64,000 nt of DNA. Source: Antitrichia curtipendula. Its lineage: Eukaryota > Streptophyta > Bryopsida > Hypnales > Leucodontaceae. The stretch covers positions 19,716,001-19,780,000 of the forward strand of contig OX579637.1 of the NCBI GenBank assembly GCA_951230915.1, in the 5' to 3' direction. Positions within the stretch are counted from its first letter, which is position 1; the number at the start of each line of letters is the position of its first letter. The translations under genes were made by a program, and so were the position numbers. Below are positions 14,651 to 24,893 of the stretch, one piece after another. The notes beneath the pieces are model-generated. The model had not been told where the DNA came from, did no database searches, and saw nothing but the letters and a program-made list of their open reading frames with translations.

Positions 14651-15830
14651 ATTTTTTGTGAAATGAAATGGATCCCAACTTTTTTGTGGAACCTAATTTG
14701 AAAATGTCCTTTATTTTCGAATGTAAGTATTTAAATTATTTTTCGGAAATTCTATATTACATGTACGATTTATATTATACAAGATTTTCTAATTTATTTT
14801 TATTTAAAGTCCATCTTCTTTCAAATAAGTGAAAATTGGAAATGACTTGGCCGTTGCACTTTAATGGCCAAGTTTGAAATGTCATGCATTTGTGTATGTG
14901 AATGTTAAAAAAAGTTCTATGAAATGTTGAATTACACCTAGAATGTAGATTCCACAGGTGTTTTTAATTTATTCTTACTTGAAGTGTATTTTTTGTGAAT
15001 TAAAAAAATTTGGGATTGAAATGGCCTATGACTTCTTCATGGCCAAAATTTCAAAATGTTATGCACTCTTATTGAATGTTTAAATTCTTTTTAGAGAAGT
15101 TGGAATTACACTTAGGATCAACATTCTATAAGAAATTTTAATTTATTACCATTTGAACGCCATCTTTTTTTGAATTAGAAAAAATCGTTAATGAAATGGT
15201 TTCTGGCCCTTTATGGTCCAAATTTGAAAATGTCATGCATTTTCATACGTAAATGTTTAAATTTCATTTCATAGAAGTTGGAATTACACCTATGGTTAAG
15301 ATTCCAAAAGAATTTTGAGATCATTCCCATTCGAAGTGCATCATATTTGAAATAAATAAAATTGAGAATGAAATCGCCTTTGGCCTCTTTATGGCCCAAA
15401 TACAAAAATTTAATGCATCTTCATTTGTAAGTGTTTAAAACTTTCTTAAAGAAGTTGGAATTACAATTACAATTTAAATTCCACAAGAATTTTCAAATTA
15501 TTCCCATTTAAAATCCATGTTTTTTATATGACTTCAAAAAAATTGGTAATGAAATGGCCGCTGCATTTGAATGACTGAATGCTTGAGTTTCATTTTATAG
15601 AAGTTGGAATTACATTTATGATTTAGATTCCACAAGAATTTTTAAATTGTTGCCTTTTGAAATGCATCATATTTGAATTAGAAAAAAAATTGGGAGTGAA
15701 AAGGCCGCTGCACTTTAATGACTTAAATATGTACAAATCTTAAATGAAAATACATACGCCTAAATTATACCTTATACTTTAATCATTACAAATATCCAGA
15801 ATCATGAAATTCTTACGTGAAAGTCTGTAC
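14651..15830 (+). repeat. Diverged, monomeric flank of satellite I
   Basis: The strict array gives way to decayed units spaced about 175-178 bp (the last spacing is shorter). The landmark GAAGTTGGAATTAC or its variants recurs near 14,921, 15,096, 15,274, 15,451 and 15,600. Each unit keeps the order of satellite I landmarks: a 'gaaatggcc' block, a 'tcatgcattt' block and then 'gaagttg'. The last recognisable piece is at about 15,765-15,830, where 'tttaatcattacaaatatcc' and 'atcatgaaattcttacgtgaaag' match satellite I. The 11-bp dyad is absent, although a weak dyad AAATTC/GAATTT sits in the equivalent place in one copy near 15,477. This looks like an old array edge. Confidence 0.8.
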
Positions 15831-16310
15831 TATAAATATGTATTTTGTTTACTGAATTGAAATATGAATGACTTGTTTTTTAGAAAGTCTATTTTTTAAA
15901 GTAGTAGCAGTTATTATCCTTTTTTTTTCAAAGATTTATTTTTAAATTATGTTATTGATTATTACCAAATCCTTTAAACCCACCATATCAATATTCAATT
16001 TGATTGAGGAGAACCTAAAAGACGTAAATGGTAGCGAAGTCAAACAATTGTAGGAAACTTTCACTTTTGATATTGACATCTGCAAAAGAAAATTTATGCT
16101 GGTATCGCACATGGTGGAATGAAAATATGCAATAAAAGTTAAAAGAAAGTTGATACAACTTATCAAAATGTTGGCATTTTGTTCATTCTAAAACAAATTT
16201 GATAAATCCCAAAACCAACCTTGAGCATTTAGAGGTGAAGGCAATTTGGATACTACGACATTTCATTTAAGAACCTTGGTTTTGAGTGTGAGAAGCGAGG
16301 GGTGTGATAT
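15831..16310. other. AT-rich spacer without a recognisable gene
   Basis: No coding region, repeat unit or RNA gene is recognisable here. Short open frames lack any family feature. Near 16,267-16,305 the text 'tttaagaaccttggttttgag' followed by 'gaggggtg' resembles the right edge of satellite II at about 53,730-53,785, so this may be a shared satellite-to-gene boundary. Confidence 0.5.
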
Positions 16311-16570
16311 GGAGGGCATTGTCTGGAAGATTAGAGTATTTAAGGGTACATAGTACCGGGTATTAGGGTTTAGGATTTATAGGGGTCCGGGTATAGAATT
16401 CGGGGTACTATGGGTCCGGGTATAGAGTTCGGGGTACTATGGGTCCGGGTATAGAGGTCGGGTACCGGGTAAGGAGGTCGGTGCAGGGTCCGCTCTTTCG
16501 GTGAAGCTACGGTGATTTCGGCGAGGCTAAGGTGATTTCGGGAAGGCTACGGTGATTTCGAGGCCGCGCA
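16311..16570 (+). repeat. G-rich minisatellites (29-bp and about 21-bp periods)
   Basis: Three copies of a 29-bp unit beginning GGGTCCGGGTATAGA start at 16,383, 16,412 and 16,441. They are followed by three copies of a unit of about 21 bp containing GGTGATTTCG (16,510-16,563). A similar zone of short G-rich repeats built on 'gggtaagggtt' and 'gctcccgg' lies upstream of gene B (about 53,890-54,200). The function is unknown. Confidence 0.8.
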
Positions 16571-16903
16571 CATGCCTGGAAAAGGGTGACGGGTGCCGAC
16601 GGTTTTAGGTGGTCTTCAGGAGTTGCGTGGCGGATCTGGCCTTGGCGGAATTTTGCCCCGCAAGCACCAACGCTGAGTAAGTTTTTACAAAAATCTTATC
16701 TCGTGGTGGGGACAGCAAGTTACTTTTCACCTTCAACTCGTGCAATTCCCTCGGAGGTGTCACCTCACCTTCTTCAGGTGCTACTTCGTCTTCCTCACCT
16801 TGTCTGCTCGCGCACTAGGCCATTATTTTTTGGTTTCCAGAAGTTTGCCGTACTGTTTTTTAGTTTGGGAGATTGCTTGTGGTTAGGATTCCGGTTTAGG
16901 GTA
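16571..16903 (+). other. GC-rich stretch, possibly 5' exon of gene A split off by the Gypsy insertion
   Basis: GC content rises sharply. The text 'gcggaattttgccccgcaagc' resembles 'gaggaattttgcgcgtgcgat' upstream of gene B (about 54,547). A plausible splice donor, CTGAGTAAGT, lies at about 16,675. The stretch ends exactly at the Gypsy target site (GGGTA at 16,899-16,903). A 131-codon open frame here has no recognisable domain and I do not call it a gene. The link to gene A is inference from layout and weak similarity. Confidence 0.3.
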
Positions 16904-16923
16904 TGTCGTACGCGTAATCTAGG

Positions 16924-17432
16924 GGTCCCCAGTGCACCACTCTCTCCTCCATCGCTCCGAAAATTGTGTTGGCCATCGTAACCGTAACCCGGGTAGGTTT
17001 TTCCGGATACAGTATCGGGATGAGGAAATTCAACACCCTCTTGTGGCGCTCGTCCACGCAGTCGCTAATCGCATACCCTTCCTTCGCGTGAGGAGGGTTT
17101 CGGAACTTTCCGGTCGCGTACTTATCTGCCCGCGAGGCGAATCCGTCTCCGAACTTCCGGAAAGAGTAGACTTCCGCCCATACGTCCTCCGTCCACCCCT
17201 TGGGCTGCCCTCGCACCGTCAGCTCATACTGGTTCGAAGTCCCGTTGATCAATTCCTGAATCAACTCTTCCCCTCTCAAATTCCACGGCCGGTCGATCAA
17301 TCCGGCACACCCTAATCTCTGGAGATCCTGCTCCAACTCCTGCCGAGCGGTGGGGTTTGTCGGTATAGACGGACTCACCATCCGGGCAACCACCGACGAT
17401 TTTGCGGATCGCGCCGCACTAGTTTCCGCCAT
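16924..17432 (-). pseudogene. Truncated copy of the LTR-borne ORF (N-terminal ~168 codons)
   Basis: The first ~168 residues match the N-terminus of the 649-codon ORF of the 5' LTR nearly perfectly, from MAETSAARS to about VVHWG. After the deletion junction near 16,924 the frame reads about nine unrelated residues and stops at 16,896, just outside the LTR. It is a by-product of the LTR deletion, not an independent gene. The same ATG and 5' leader are kept, so a short protein could still be made if the 3' LTR promoter were active. Confidence 0.85.
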
Positions 17433-17574
17433 CGCTACACCGACAAAGAAAAACCTAATCTGGCCTCACTTCTCTCTATCCGTAATCGAACTCTCACCAG
17501 AATTTTTCTCAACTAGCTACGCGCGGACGAGTTTGGAAACTCAAAAGATGGAGAGAGAAAGGCGGGTGATGGCC

Positions 17575-17582
17575 TTTAAATA
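17575..17582 (-). promoter_or_regulatory. TATA-like box in the 3' LTR
   Basis: TATTTAAA on the minus strand, about 145 bp before the ATG at 17,432, in the same place as in the 5' LTR. It is assigned by position and composition only. Confidence 0.5.
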
Positions 17583-17881
17583 GCCAAAACAGTGCCACGA
17601 GTTCTCGGATTGGAACTGGATTAGGTTTCCGTTCCCGAGGCGCGTCCCCTAGCCTCGTAGGCCGGATCCCTAGTCCGTAGGTGGCAGCGCTCCGGTCCAT
17701 TTCCGGAAACCCTAATCTTGGTCGGATCGGAAACTAATTTTCGGATGAAGGCTTATTCCAAACGTAAGCTTCTCCGGAAGACATCTATCATTTCTTAACC
17801 GAAAAAAAATTAAAAATCTCTATCTATTCCATCTATTCTACTCTATCTATACGGAAATTAGGTTTCCGTGTTGTGACATGA

Positions 17882-17891
17882 CCCCTTTTTC
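17882..17891 (-). other. Polypurine tract of the Gypsy element
   Basis: On the minus strand GAAAAAGGGG is followed by TCA and then the first bases of the 3' LTR (TGTCACAAC). This is the expected site for priming plus-strand DNA synthesis. It overlaps the end of the integrase frame. Confidence 0.85.
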
Positions 17892-19230
17892 AACTGTGAG
17901 AGTCCCCGCGAACATCCTCTCTCTCATCTTCTGATTCAAGATCCGGTTCGTACCTTTTAACTCTAGCTTTGTTGACTCGGGTATCAAGCAATACTCCCTG
18001 CAAATCTTCCAATTGTATAGATCCATTGGGGAAGACGTACTTTACCTTGTAGGGTCCCATCCACCTTGTGTGTAATTTGCCTGGGAAAATCCGGAATCGG
18101 CTGTCGTACAGTAGTACTAATCCGCCCTCCTTGATCCCATGCTCGGCCGGAAGCTTGTTATCGTGAACCATTTTCCGTTTTGCTTGCATTTCTTTTGTTT
18201 GGTCCAACGCTACCAGACGAGCCTCCTCCAAGTCTTCAATTGCGAGTAGCCGGATTTCCGGGTCACTGGCTGACACTGCGTTCCGGGTTGCCATCACCCG
18301 ATACGTCTCCATCTCCAATTCAATCCCATGAACTGCCTCCTGTCCGAATACTAAGTAGAAGGGAGTCCTTCCCGTTGTGGTCTTCTCGGATGTGTTGTAG
18401 GCATGTATGGCAGATGGGAGTTTCAAATCCCAATCCGTCTTGTGTTCCGAAATCATTTTGTTGATTGATTTCTCCACAATTCCATTTGCCCTTTCCGTTA
18501 ATCCATTCGCCCTTGGATTATACGGAGTAGTCTTCCGGTGTTTGATGTAGTACTTGGTCGTGATGTTCTGAATAACATCGTTGAGGAAGTGTAGCCCTTG
18601 ATCGCTCACCAACTCCAGTAGATGACCAAACCTCATCAAGATTTCCGTAAACAGGAAAGTGGCCGCAACTTGAGCCGTATTCTTCCGCGTTGCTCGTGCT
18701 TCCACCCATTTGGTTGCATAATCCGTTGCCAGAATTATGTACCTCTTCCTTCCGGAACTAATAGGAGCAATGGGCCCAATAAAATCAATCCCCCATTTCG
18801 CGAAGGGTGCAAGTGGTATAATGGGATTAAGTGGCCAGTGGTTCCGGATGGATGGGGCACCCATCCGTTGACATTGATCACAACTGCCCACGTATGTCTT
18901 GACATCCCGGATAAGGTATGGCCACCAGTACCCGGCAGTTCGAATCCGGTTAACGGTAGTGATGGCTGCAAAATGCCCTCCTGACGGTCCGGAATGCATT
19001 GCTGTCATGACTTGCTTCCGGTCCTTGGCCTCCAAGCACCTCCGGAGTTGATCATCCGCCCCCATCTTAAATAGTGTTCCTTTAATCAATGAATAAGGGG
19101 CTATCTTCCTCTGAAAAATGATCTTCTCTTCACGGTTCAATCCTTCCGGATATGTCTCACTGGTAAGGTAGGTCACGATGTCGTGGAAATCTGACTCCTT
19201 ATCTCCCTCGAGATGAAATACCGGAACTTC
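17890..19230 (-). CDS. Pol, integrase part (Ty3/Gypsy)
   Basis: This is the C-terminal part of the gag-pol frame, following an in-frame TAG at 19,231-19,233. An N-terminal zinc-binding region is visible (HSGPSGGH followed by CDQC). The catalytic core has the usual three acidic positions: the D of GIDFIGP, the D of VSDQG and the E of GLTERANG. A GPY/F-type module (RWMGPYKV) and a charged tail follow, and no chromodomain is seen. The first methionine is at 19,176, but the frame continues unbroken upstream to the TAG, so this is a segment of the polyprotein rather than a separate gene. Integrase inserts the cDNA copy into the genome. All three catalytic residues are present, so this segment itself looks sound. 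Confidence 0.92.
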   Translation of the reverse strand, partial: EVPVFHLEGDKESDFHDIVTYLTSETYPEGLNREEKIIFQRKIAPYSLIKGTLFKMGADDQLRRCLEAKDRKQVMTAMHSGPSGGHFAAITTVNRIRTAGYWWPYLIRDVKTYVGSCDQCQRMGAPSIRNHWPLNPIIPLAPFAKWGIDFIGPIAPISSGRKRYIILATDYATKWVEARATRKNTAQVAATFLFTEILMRFGHLLELVSDQGLHFLNDVIQNITTKYYIKHRKTTPYNPRANGLTERANGIVEKSINKMISEHKTDWDLKLPSAIHAYNTSEKTTTGRTPFYLVFGQEAVHGIELEMETYRVMATRNAVSASDPEIRLLAIEDLEEARLVALDQTKEMQAKRKMVHDNKLPAEHGIKEGGLVLLYDSRFRIFPGKLHTRWMGPYKVKYVFPNGSIQLEDLQGVLLDTRVNKARVKRYEPDLESEDEREDVRGDSHS

Positions 19231-22020
19231 CTACCTTTCCGGAAATTCATCAGGAAAATCCGCGGAAACATCTTGCAGTGCTGTCTTCCCTCGATACCTT
19301 GAAAGGAAATCTGCATTTCCGTTGGACTTTCCAGATTTTACGATTACTTTGTAATCAAATTCCTGGAGTAACAATACCCATCTGGCTATCCGTCCGGATA
19401 GATCCGGTTTGTTTACCAGATATTTGAGCGAGTCATGATCTGTGTGAAACACAATTGGATATCCAAGAAGGTAATGCCGGAACTTCTTGCAGGCGTAAAT
19501 GACAGCCAGGGCCTCCCGTTCCGTGGTGCTATATTTTCTTTCCGGAAGACTCATCTGTCTGCTGGAATAGTAAATCGGGCATTCCCTTTGGCTGTCATCA
19601 TACTGCCAAAGGATAGCTTCCAAACACCATCCGGAAGCATCGAGAGTGACATGAAATTCCTTCTGCCAATCCAGTGAAGACAAGATGGGGGCCTTCACCA
19701 GTGGCGCCTTCAAACTTTCAAAGGCATGTTGCCTTTCCGGATTCCAGATGAATTCCGTCTCTTTCTTCAACAATTGGGTAAGAGGGGTGGCCTTCAACGC
19801 GTACCCCTTAATAAACCGTCGGTAGTATCCTACACATCCAAGGAATCCCCGGATCTCCCGGACACAAGTCGGAGCTACAAGCGCTAGCATGGCTTTGACT
19901 TTGTCCGTATCCACTTGTAATCCCTTTTGACTGACGACATGTCCCAACAGGATTCCGGAAACCATTCCGAAGAAGCATTTTCCTGGATGCAACTTCAGAT
20001 TAGTTTCCCTACACCTCTGGAAGGTCATTTTTAAGTACTCAAGGTGTGTTTCCCTTGAACTGAATACTGCAAAATCATCAATGAATACTTCCAAAAAATG
20101 TCGTAAGAAATCCCAGAAAATATCCATCATCAATCGTTGGAAAGTTCCCGGGGCGTTGCATAGTCCAAACGGCATCCGGGTGAAAGCAAACGTTTCCCAT
20201 TCCGTAGTGAATGTTGTCTTTAGCTGGTCCATAAGTTGGATAAAGACTTGATTGTATCCAGAAAATCCATCGAGAAAGCTATAACACTCATTTCCGGAGA
20301 CATGATCAAGAATGATATTCGTGAAGGGTAAGGGAAAGTAGTCTTTCCGGGTTGCTGTATTTAGCTTCCAGAAGTCCTGACATATCCGGATCTTGATCTT
20401 TCCTTCCGGTCCAGCTTTCTTGGGGACAACCACAATAGGCGACACCCATTCGGAGTTGTGCACCGGATAAATGAATCCGGCTTCTAATAAAGCGTCGATT
20501 TCTTCCTTCACCATTAAGGAATATCGCGGATTAAGCCGGTACTGGCGTTGCCGGATGGGAACTGCTTCTTCCACCAAATCGATCCTGTGTTCTCCCAGCT
20601 CAGCCGGGATTCCACTCAGATCTGATGGTACCCATGCAAAAACGTCTGAGTATTCTTCCAAAGCCTTCCCATACTCCTTCCTTTCTTCCGCCGACATAGA
20701 GTTACTCATGAAGAAGGTTTTTCCGGATCCCACTTGGACTTTCTCATAGTCGGAAGAATTCACAATATTCTTGATCCGCTCCGGTTCAGTCTCCTCAGCA
20801 TCATTCCGGAATTCACTCCACGAGGACTCTTGTCCTGGTTTAGTCATCCCAATGGCTGGAAGATTTCCCTCCAAAATCTGTTGGCAGATCCAGTCAAAAG
20901 AGAGTGGAACATCCATCTCTCCCATGGATCTGTCTTCTGGAGGTATACTCGGAATTTCGACCAAGGGTTCTTCCGTCGCGATTTCCAAGGTAGGTTCCGG
21001 AAACTCAAAATCAGTTTCCGTCACATACGTGAAATAACTTGGGACAGAATCAGAATCTTCTGGATCTGACCAATCGGTGGTGTATCCGTCTGATTCACTG
21101 GTTTCTCCCATATAGTCTATATGTTTCCAAGGAATCCGGGTGGCTGGTTTTCCTACCACAAATTCCTTGGCTCCCCAATCCACTAGGGCTCTGGCCGTAT
21201 ACAGCCATGGCCTTCCGAGTAACATAGGAAAGGGTCTTCCCTTAGTTACCCGGATTACTACGTAGTTTAGGAGATACGTCTCCTTTCCTATCCGGGTTGG
21301 AACTTTTGACAGTTTGCCGACCGGATGGACTCGGGATTGATCCGCCATCCGTAATACTTGGGTTGTCGTTTGGAAAGCTGTGTACCCAAGGTCAAAAGCC
21401 GTATCTTCCAACATAAGGTTGACTCCGGATCCGCCGTCCACTGGAACTTTGGGAACAATGCATCCTCCCACCTCTACTTCCAGTTCCGGTGCTCCGTAAT
21501 CTTCCATTCCTGAGAAGTTGACTGCAACTGAAGGCAGCTTCAATCTTCTCTTCCGTCTCTTTGTCCAAGCTTCTCGGATCAGCCTTTGGTAATTCATGTT
21601 GTCATGGAGTAATTGTCCAATGGTCACATTCGCCTTCTGATCCTTTACGTCTTGTACAATATCATACTCATCCACCTTTAAATTTGGATTGATAAAAACT
21701 GGAATATCATCAAAGGTGACTTTCCGTGCTACTGGTTCCGGAGTTATGACGGAAGAATTCAGATTCTTCCGTATCTCCTGGCTGATGTCGATGGGAATAG
21801 TGTAATGTCCTATCCCTTTTTCTAACTCTACTATGGGTCGGATAGGTTCTATCCGGACCGAGTGATCAGAATCACTCAGATCCGTATCTCTAGATCTGGC
21901 TCTTTCTCTTCCTCTCCGTTCCCTATTTCTATATTTTTCTTCCCGATTTTTGGTGGAACTCCGGGTTGATACTCTATGCACAGGTTCCTCACGCTCTTCC
22001 GGAAGTTCCACCCTTGATTG
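19231..22020 (-). CDS. Pol, protease-reverse transcriptase-RNase H part (Ty3/Gypsy)
   Basis: The segment lies in the same frame as Gag upstream and integrase downstream. It starts just after a TGA at 22,021-22,023 and ends at a TAG at 19,231-19,233. An aspartic-protease-like motif VDGGSGVNLM lies near 21,421-21,444. RT shows FWKLNTATRKDYFPLPF, MPFGLCNAPGTFQRLM and the catalytic FIDD (20,074-20,085), a usual Gypsy form of YxDD. RNase H follows with TLDASG, RQMSLPERKYSTTEREALA and FHTDHDSLKYL. The protein copies element RNA into DNA and removes the RNA strand. The N-terminal ~100 residues are charged and low in complexity. The only lesion seen is the terminal TAG that separates it from integrase. 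Confidence 0.94.
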   Translation of the reverse strand, partial: QSRVELPEEREEPVHRVSTRSSTKNREEKYRNRERRGRERARSRDTDLSDSDHSVRIEPIRPIVELEKGIGHYTIPIDISQEIRKNLNSSVITPEPVARKVTFDDIPVFINPNLKVDEYDIVQDVKDQKANVTIGQLLHDNMNYQRLIREAWTKRRKRRLKLPSVAVNFSGMEDYGAPELEVEVGGCIVPKVPVDGGSGVNLMLEDTAFDLGYTAFQTTTQVLRMADQSRVHPVGKLSKVPTRIGKETYLLNYVVIRVTKGRPFPMLLGRPWLYTARALVDWGAKEFVVGKPATRIPWKHIDYMGETSESDGYTTDWSDPEDSDSVPSYFTYVTETDFEFPEPTLEIATEEPLVEIPSIPPEDRSMGEMDVPLSFDWICQQILEGNLPAIGMTKPGQESSWSEFRNDAEETEPERIKNIVNSSDYEKVQVGSGKTFFMSNSMSAEERKEYGKALEEYSDVFAWVPSDLSGIPAELGEHRIDLVEEAVPIRQRQYRLNPRYSLMVKEEIDALLEAGFIYPVHNSEWVSPIVVVPKKAGPEGKIKIRICQDFWKLNTATRKDYFPLPFTNIILDHVSGNECYSFLDGFSGYNQVFIQLMDQLKTTFTTEWETFAFTRMPFGLCNAPGTFQRLMMDIFWDFLRHFLEVFIDDFAVFSSRETHLEYLKMTFQRCRETNLKLHPGKCFFGMVSGILLGHVVSQKGLQVDTDKVKAMLALVAPTCVREIRGFLGCVGYYRRFIKGYALKATPLTQLLKKETEFIWNPERQHAFESLKAPLVKAPILSSLDWQKEFHVTLDASGWCLEAILWQYDDSQRECPIYYSSRQMSLPERKYSTTEREALAVIYACKKFRHYLLGYPIVFHTDHDSLKYLVNKPDLSGRIARWVLLLQEFDYKVIVKSGKSNGNADFLSRYRGKTALQDVSADFPDEFPER

Positions 22021-23682
22021 TCATTTTTCCGGATTCTCAATTCCGGTAGTAGAACCGTAATTAAGAGCGGTCTGATCTCTCGGGGGAACCTCTACCTGCC
22101 TATAGATGGTACGAACCTGCTGTGGTTTCGGACACTCATTACTTCCGTGTCCATACTCAAGGCAGTTTTGGCAAGGGAGGGGTAAGGGTGCTCCTTGCCC
22201 ATGTCCCTTATGAGGACAACTATTGGCGTAGTGTTGGGGACTACCACACGAAAAACAAGTCCCAGGTGGAAACCGGGAAGGGGGATAATTACCTTGGCTA
22301 GATCCGGCTGTTGTGTTATGTGGATTTGTCCGGACCAGTTGTTGTGGCATCCGTCCTCTTCCGTATCCCGTCTGGATCTGAAAAACCGGATTGACCCATT
22401 CTTCATATTCTCCTTCTGTATCCGGTAGCGTATAATACACTCCTTCCTCGTCCACAAAGTGAATCTGTTTCAGTGGTCCTTGACTGCATTCACTCGCGTA
22501 ATGGCCGGGTCTTCCACACCTGGTACACCAAACATTTGCACGAGTTGTTGGCACCGTCCGTCTTGGCATCCGGTTTTCCGCCAGGTTGACCTTGATCGCC
22601 TCCAAGGATTCTTGAATACTCCTCATGAACCTCTTGGAGTCATCGTCCTCGACCTTCACCTTGACTGTCTTCCGGCTAACCCTCTCATTCTTGCCGCGTG
22701 TCGTTCTTCTACTGCTGGATGCTTCTGGCTCACTTCCGGAACTGTTGGTATCCGTAGCTGATGCATCAGTTCCGGTTTCGGAACTTGCAGTCTCGGAGTC
22801 AGAAAACTTCCGTCTCCTTCTCTCTCTTCTCTTGTACTTCTTGCTCCGTCCTTTCTCCATCTTATCGCTCTTTTTGACGGATCTCCGTAAAGATTGGGCA
22901 GAGTTCTCGTAATTCTGGGCAGACTCCATGGCCTCCAGCAAAGTAGTGGGCCGGCTTTGACGGATTTGGAACGCCATTTCTTCTGGAAATCCTGCCACAT
23001 ACCATTCCACCTGTATACTCTGAGCTATGTCTATAGTCGGTTTCTTAATCAGAGCTTTTACTCTCTGTCCATACTTCCGGACCGACTCATTAGTATGCAT
23101 CGTAACTTTGCTCAGTTTTCCCAATGCTCTAGCTTCTCCCCCAACTTCCCTAAATGTTCGGAGGAACAATTCAGTGAGACGATTCCAGTTGTTCCGGGTA
23201 AGTTCCGGAACGTCTTGATACCATCGCAGGGCTTCCCCTTTCAGTAAGCCCTGGAATATCCTCTGTCTGGCGGCTGGGTCCTCCTAGTTCGCGGCAGCAG
23301 TGGCCTCGAATTCTCCCATCCAATCATCTACATCCTTGCTACCATCCCCTCTGAATCTACTATACCGTAGACGGGTGGTAGTCACCATGATCTCTGCTTC
23401 TTCAGCAGAGGAATCTTCCTCAGAAGATTCGGATGCTACCCTCCTTTCCGGTTCCTCTACAACGAGTTCCGGTTCAGGGGCTGGTTCCGGATTGGCAACT
23501 GGATCCGGAAGATTCTCTGGTCTCACTTCCTGATGAGGAACGTGTACCAGATCTTCTTCCGACTCTGTCGCGGGAATTCCATGTACCACTACTCTTCTAC
23601 CAGTTTCGTTTAATCGCTCAGAACGATGACCTGCAGGAGTTCTTCCTTGTGGTCTACTCATGAAGTCTACGACTAATGACAC
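22021..23682 (-). pseudogene. Gag with one in-frame amber codon
   Basis: The frame opens at ATG 23,682, about 115 nt after the primer-binding site, and runs to TGA at 22,021-22,023. A single TAG at 23,284-23,286 interrupts it after 132 codons, within a stretch that reads like the start of a retrotransposon Gag core (FEATAAAN before it; GEALRWYQ after it). The next codons continue in the same frame, so CAG-to-TAG is the simplest origin. The basic, serine-rich middle is followed by three CCHC zinc knuckles: CTRCGRPGHYASEC, CFSCGSPQHYANSC and CQNCLEYGHGSNEC. Gag forms the particle and binds element RNA. The same-frame TGA at its end is followed by CAA TCA, which fits a CARYYA leaky-stop context. 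Confidence 0.88.
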
Positions 23683-23796
23683 TTTCCGATTCTACTCTTT
23701 TTTGCTTCCGGATTTTAAAAATCCGGAAGTAAGAAAAACTCTCTTGTTCTTCCGTCACCGTCCGAACTATTCCAAACTCAAAGCAAGCTATCAGAG

Positions 23797-23814
23797 TCCC
23801 CGGCAGCGGCGCCA
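23797..23814 (-). other. Primer-binding site, tRNA-Asp type
   Basis: On the minus strand TGGCGCCGCTGCCGGGGA starts 3 nt after the end of the 5' LTR (CGACA at 23,818). It matches the plant tRNA-Asp 3' end complement known from Gypsy elements except at one position. It fixes the LTR boundary and so shows that the 649-codon ORF lies inside the LTR. Confidence 0.9.
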
Positions 23815-24893
23815 AAATGTCGTACGCGTAATCTAGGGGTAAGCACCTTTAACACACAATTGTAGTTAGATGACACGGAAAATCGTCCCAGGGACTCTAC
23901 TATGTTGCTATGAATTTGGATTTAATCGGATTATCTCTAAAACACCCCAAAGGAACCTAAAACCTCTCTTTCCCTCTTCCGGAACTTTACTTCTTTCCGG
24001 TTTCTAATCCGGATCCGTCCTTTTCCGGATTCCGGATAAAGTAACTCTTCGGTTTGTAATACCCCTGTTTTACCTTCAGGGGGTCCGCTTTTACTCTTTG
24101 AAGGGGCAGGGACTCCACCACTTATTAATCACATATTCTAACACCTACAAAACAACCCAAGACATTTAATAGATCTAAATGTTGCTACGAAGTAGGTTCC
24201 CGTCTCCTCACAGCTTTCCGGATTTCCTATCCGGAAAGCAGGTCACACAGAATCCGGTTCTCCCTCTCCACTACAACGACAGATACACAATCATCCGATA
24301 TAGACACAAGAGAGAATCCACGAAAAAGTAGTTGGTGCTGTAGTTGGCGGATCTTCCGGTAAGTGGGGGTATTCCCCTTGGCGGCCGCTTAACTCCGCAC
24401 GGAACTAGGAATAGTTCCGGAACCTCACCCTCTTCACTCCAATCGGATTACTGTTCTAGTAATTTAAAGACCCTAAATGCACAAGTCCCACAAATCCGAT
24501 CTAACTCCTTCAAGGATCCTCTTCTAAGATCTAAATCAAAACAACCATGAATCCGGATTCCTCCTTCCCGGTTCCTCACAACTTACAAGGCACACAAACA
24601 CACCACTCAAGTCCTTAAAAAGTACTTTAAAACATGGATAGTTCACTAAGTGGCTTGGATCAAAGTAAGGTAAATGAAATAAAAACTGAAATTGCATAAG
24701 GATGGAATGAATGAGCAACATACCTGCTCACCATTTAAAACAAAAACAAAAAGGAAAAAGACAGCCGAAAATCAAGCTAACCAACCACAGAAGCATCCGA
24801 GATATCCGGAGTGCTGCTGTAAGTTATCCCTGGAATTCCGGAAACGGGCCCACATACGGAAAATCCGTTCCGGAAAACCCTAAGTAAAAAAAC

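Larger units (their letters stand above)
16904..17878 (-). repeat. 3' LTR with internal deletion
   Basis: It matches the 5' LTR over its first ~950 bp (minus sense) and its last ~22 bp, but lacks 2,497 bp in between. The junction is at about 16,924-16,927, where GGGGT from one side meets GTCCCCAG from the other, sharing a 2-bp GT microhomology. The lost part includes most of the LTR-borne ORF. Confidence 0.93.

Noticed and set aside
15942..16166. 74-codon minus-strand frame
   Set aside because: AT-rich spacer, no family feature, no splice or promoter context.
18180..23663. Plus-strand open frames across the Gypsy element
   Set aside because: They are antisense shadows of the strongly supported gag-pol frame.
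24344..24883. Small frames in the distal part of the 5' LTR
   Set aside because: Short, compositionally ordinary, not conserved in the related LTR at 55,803-58,806.
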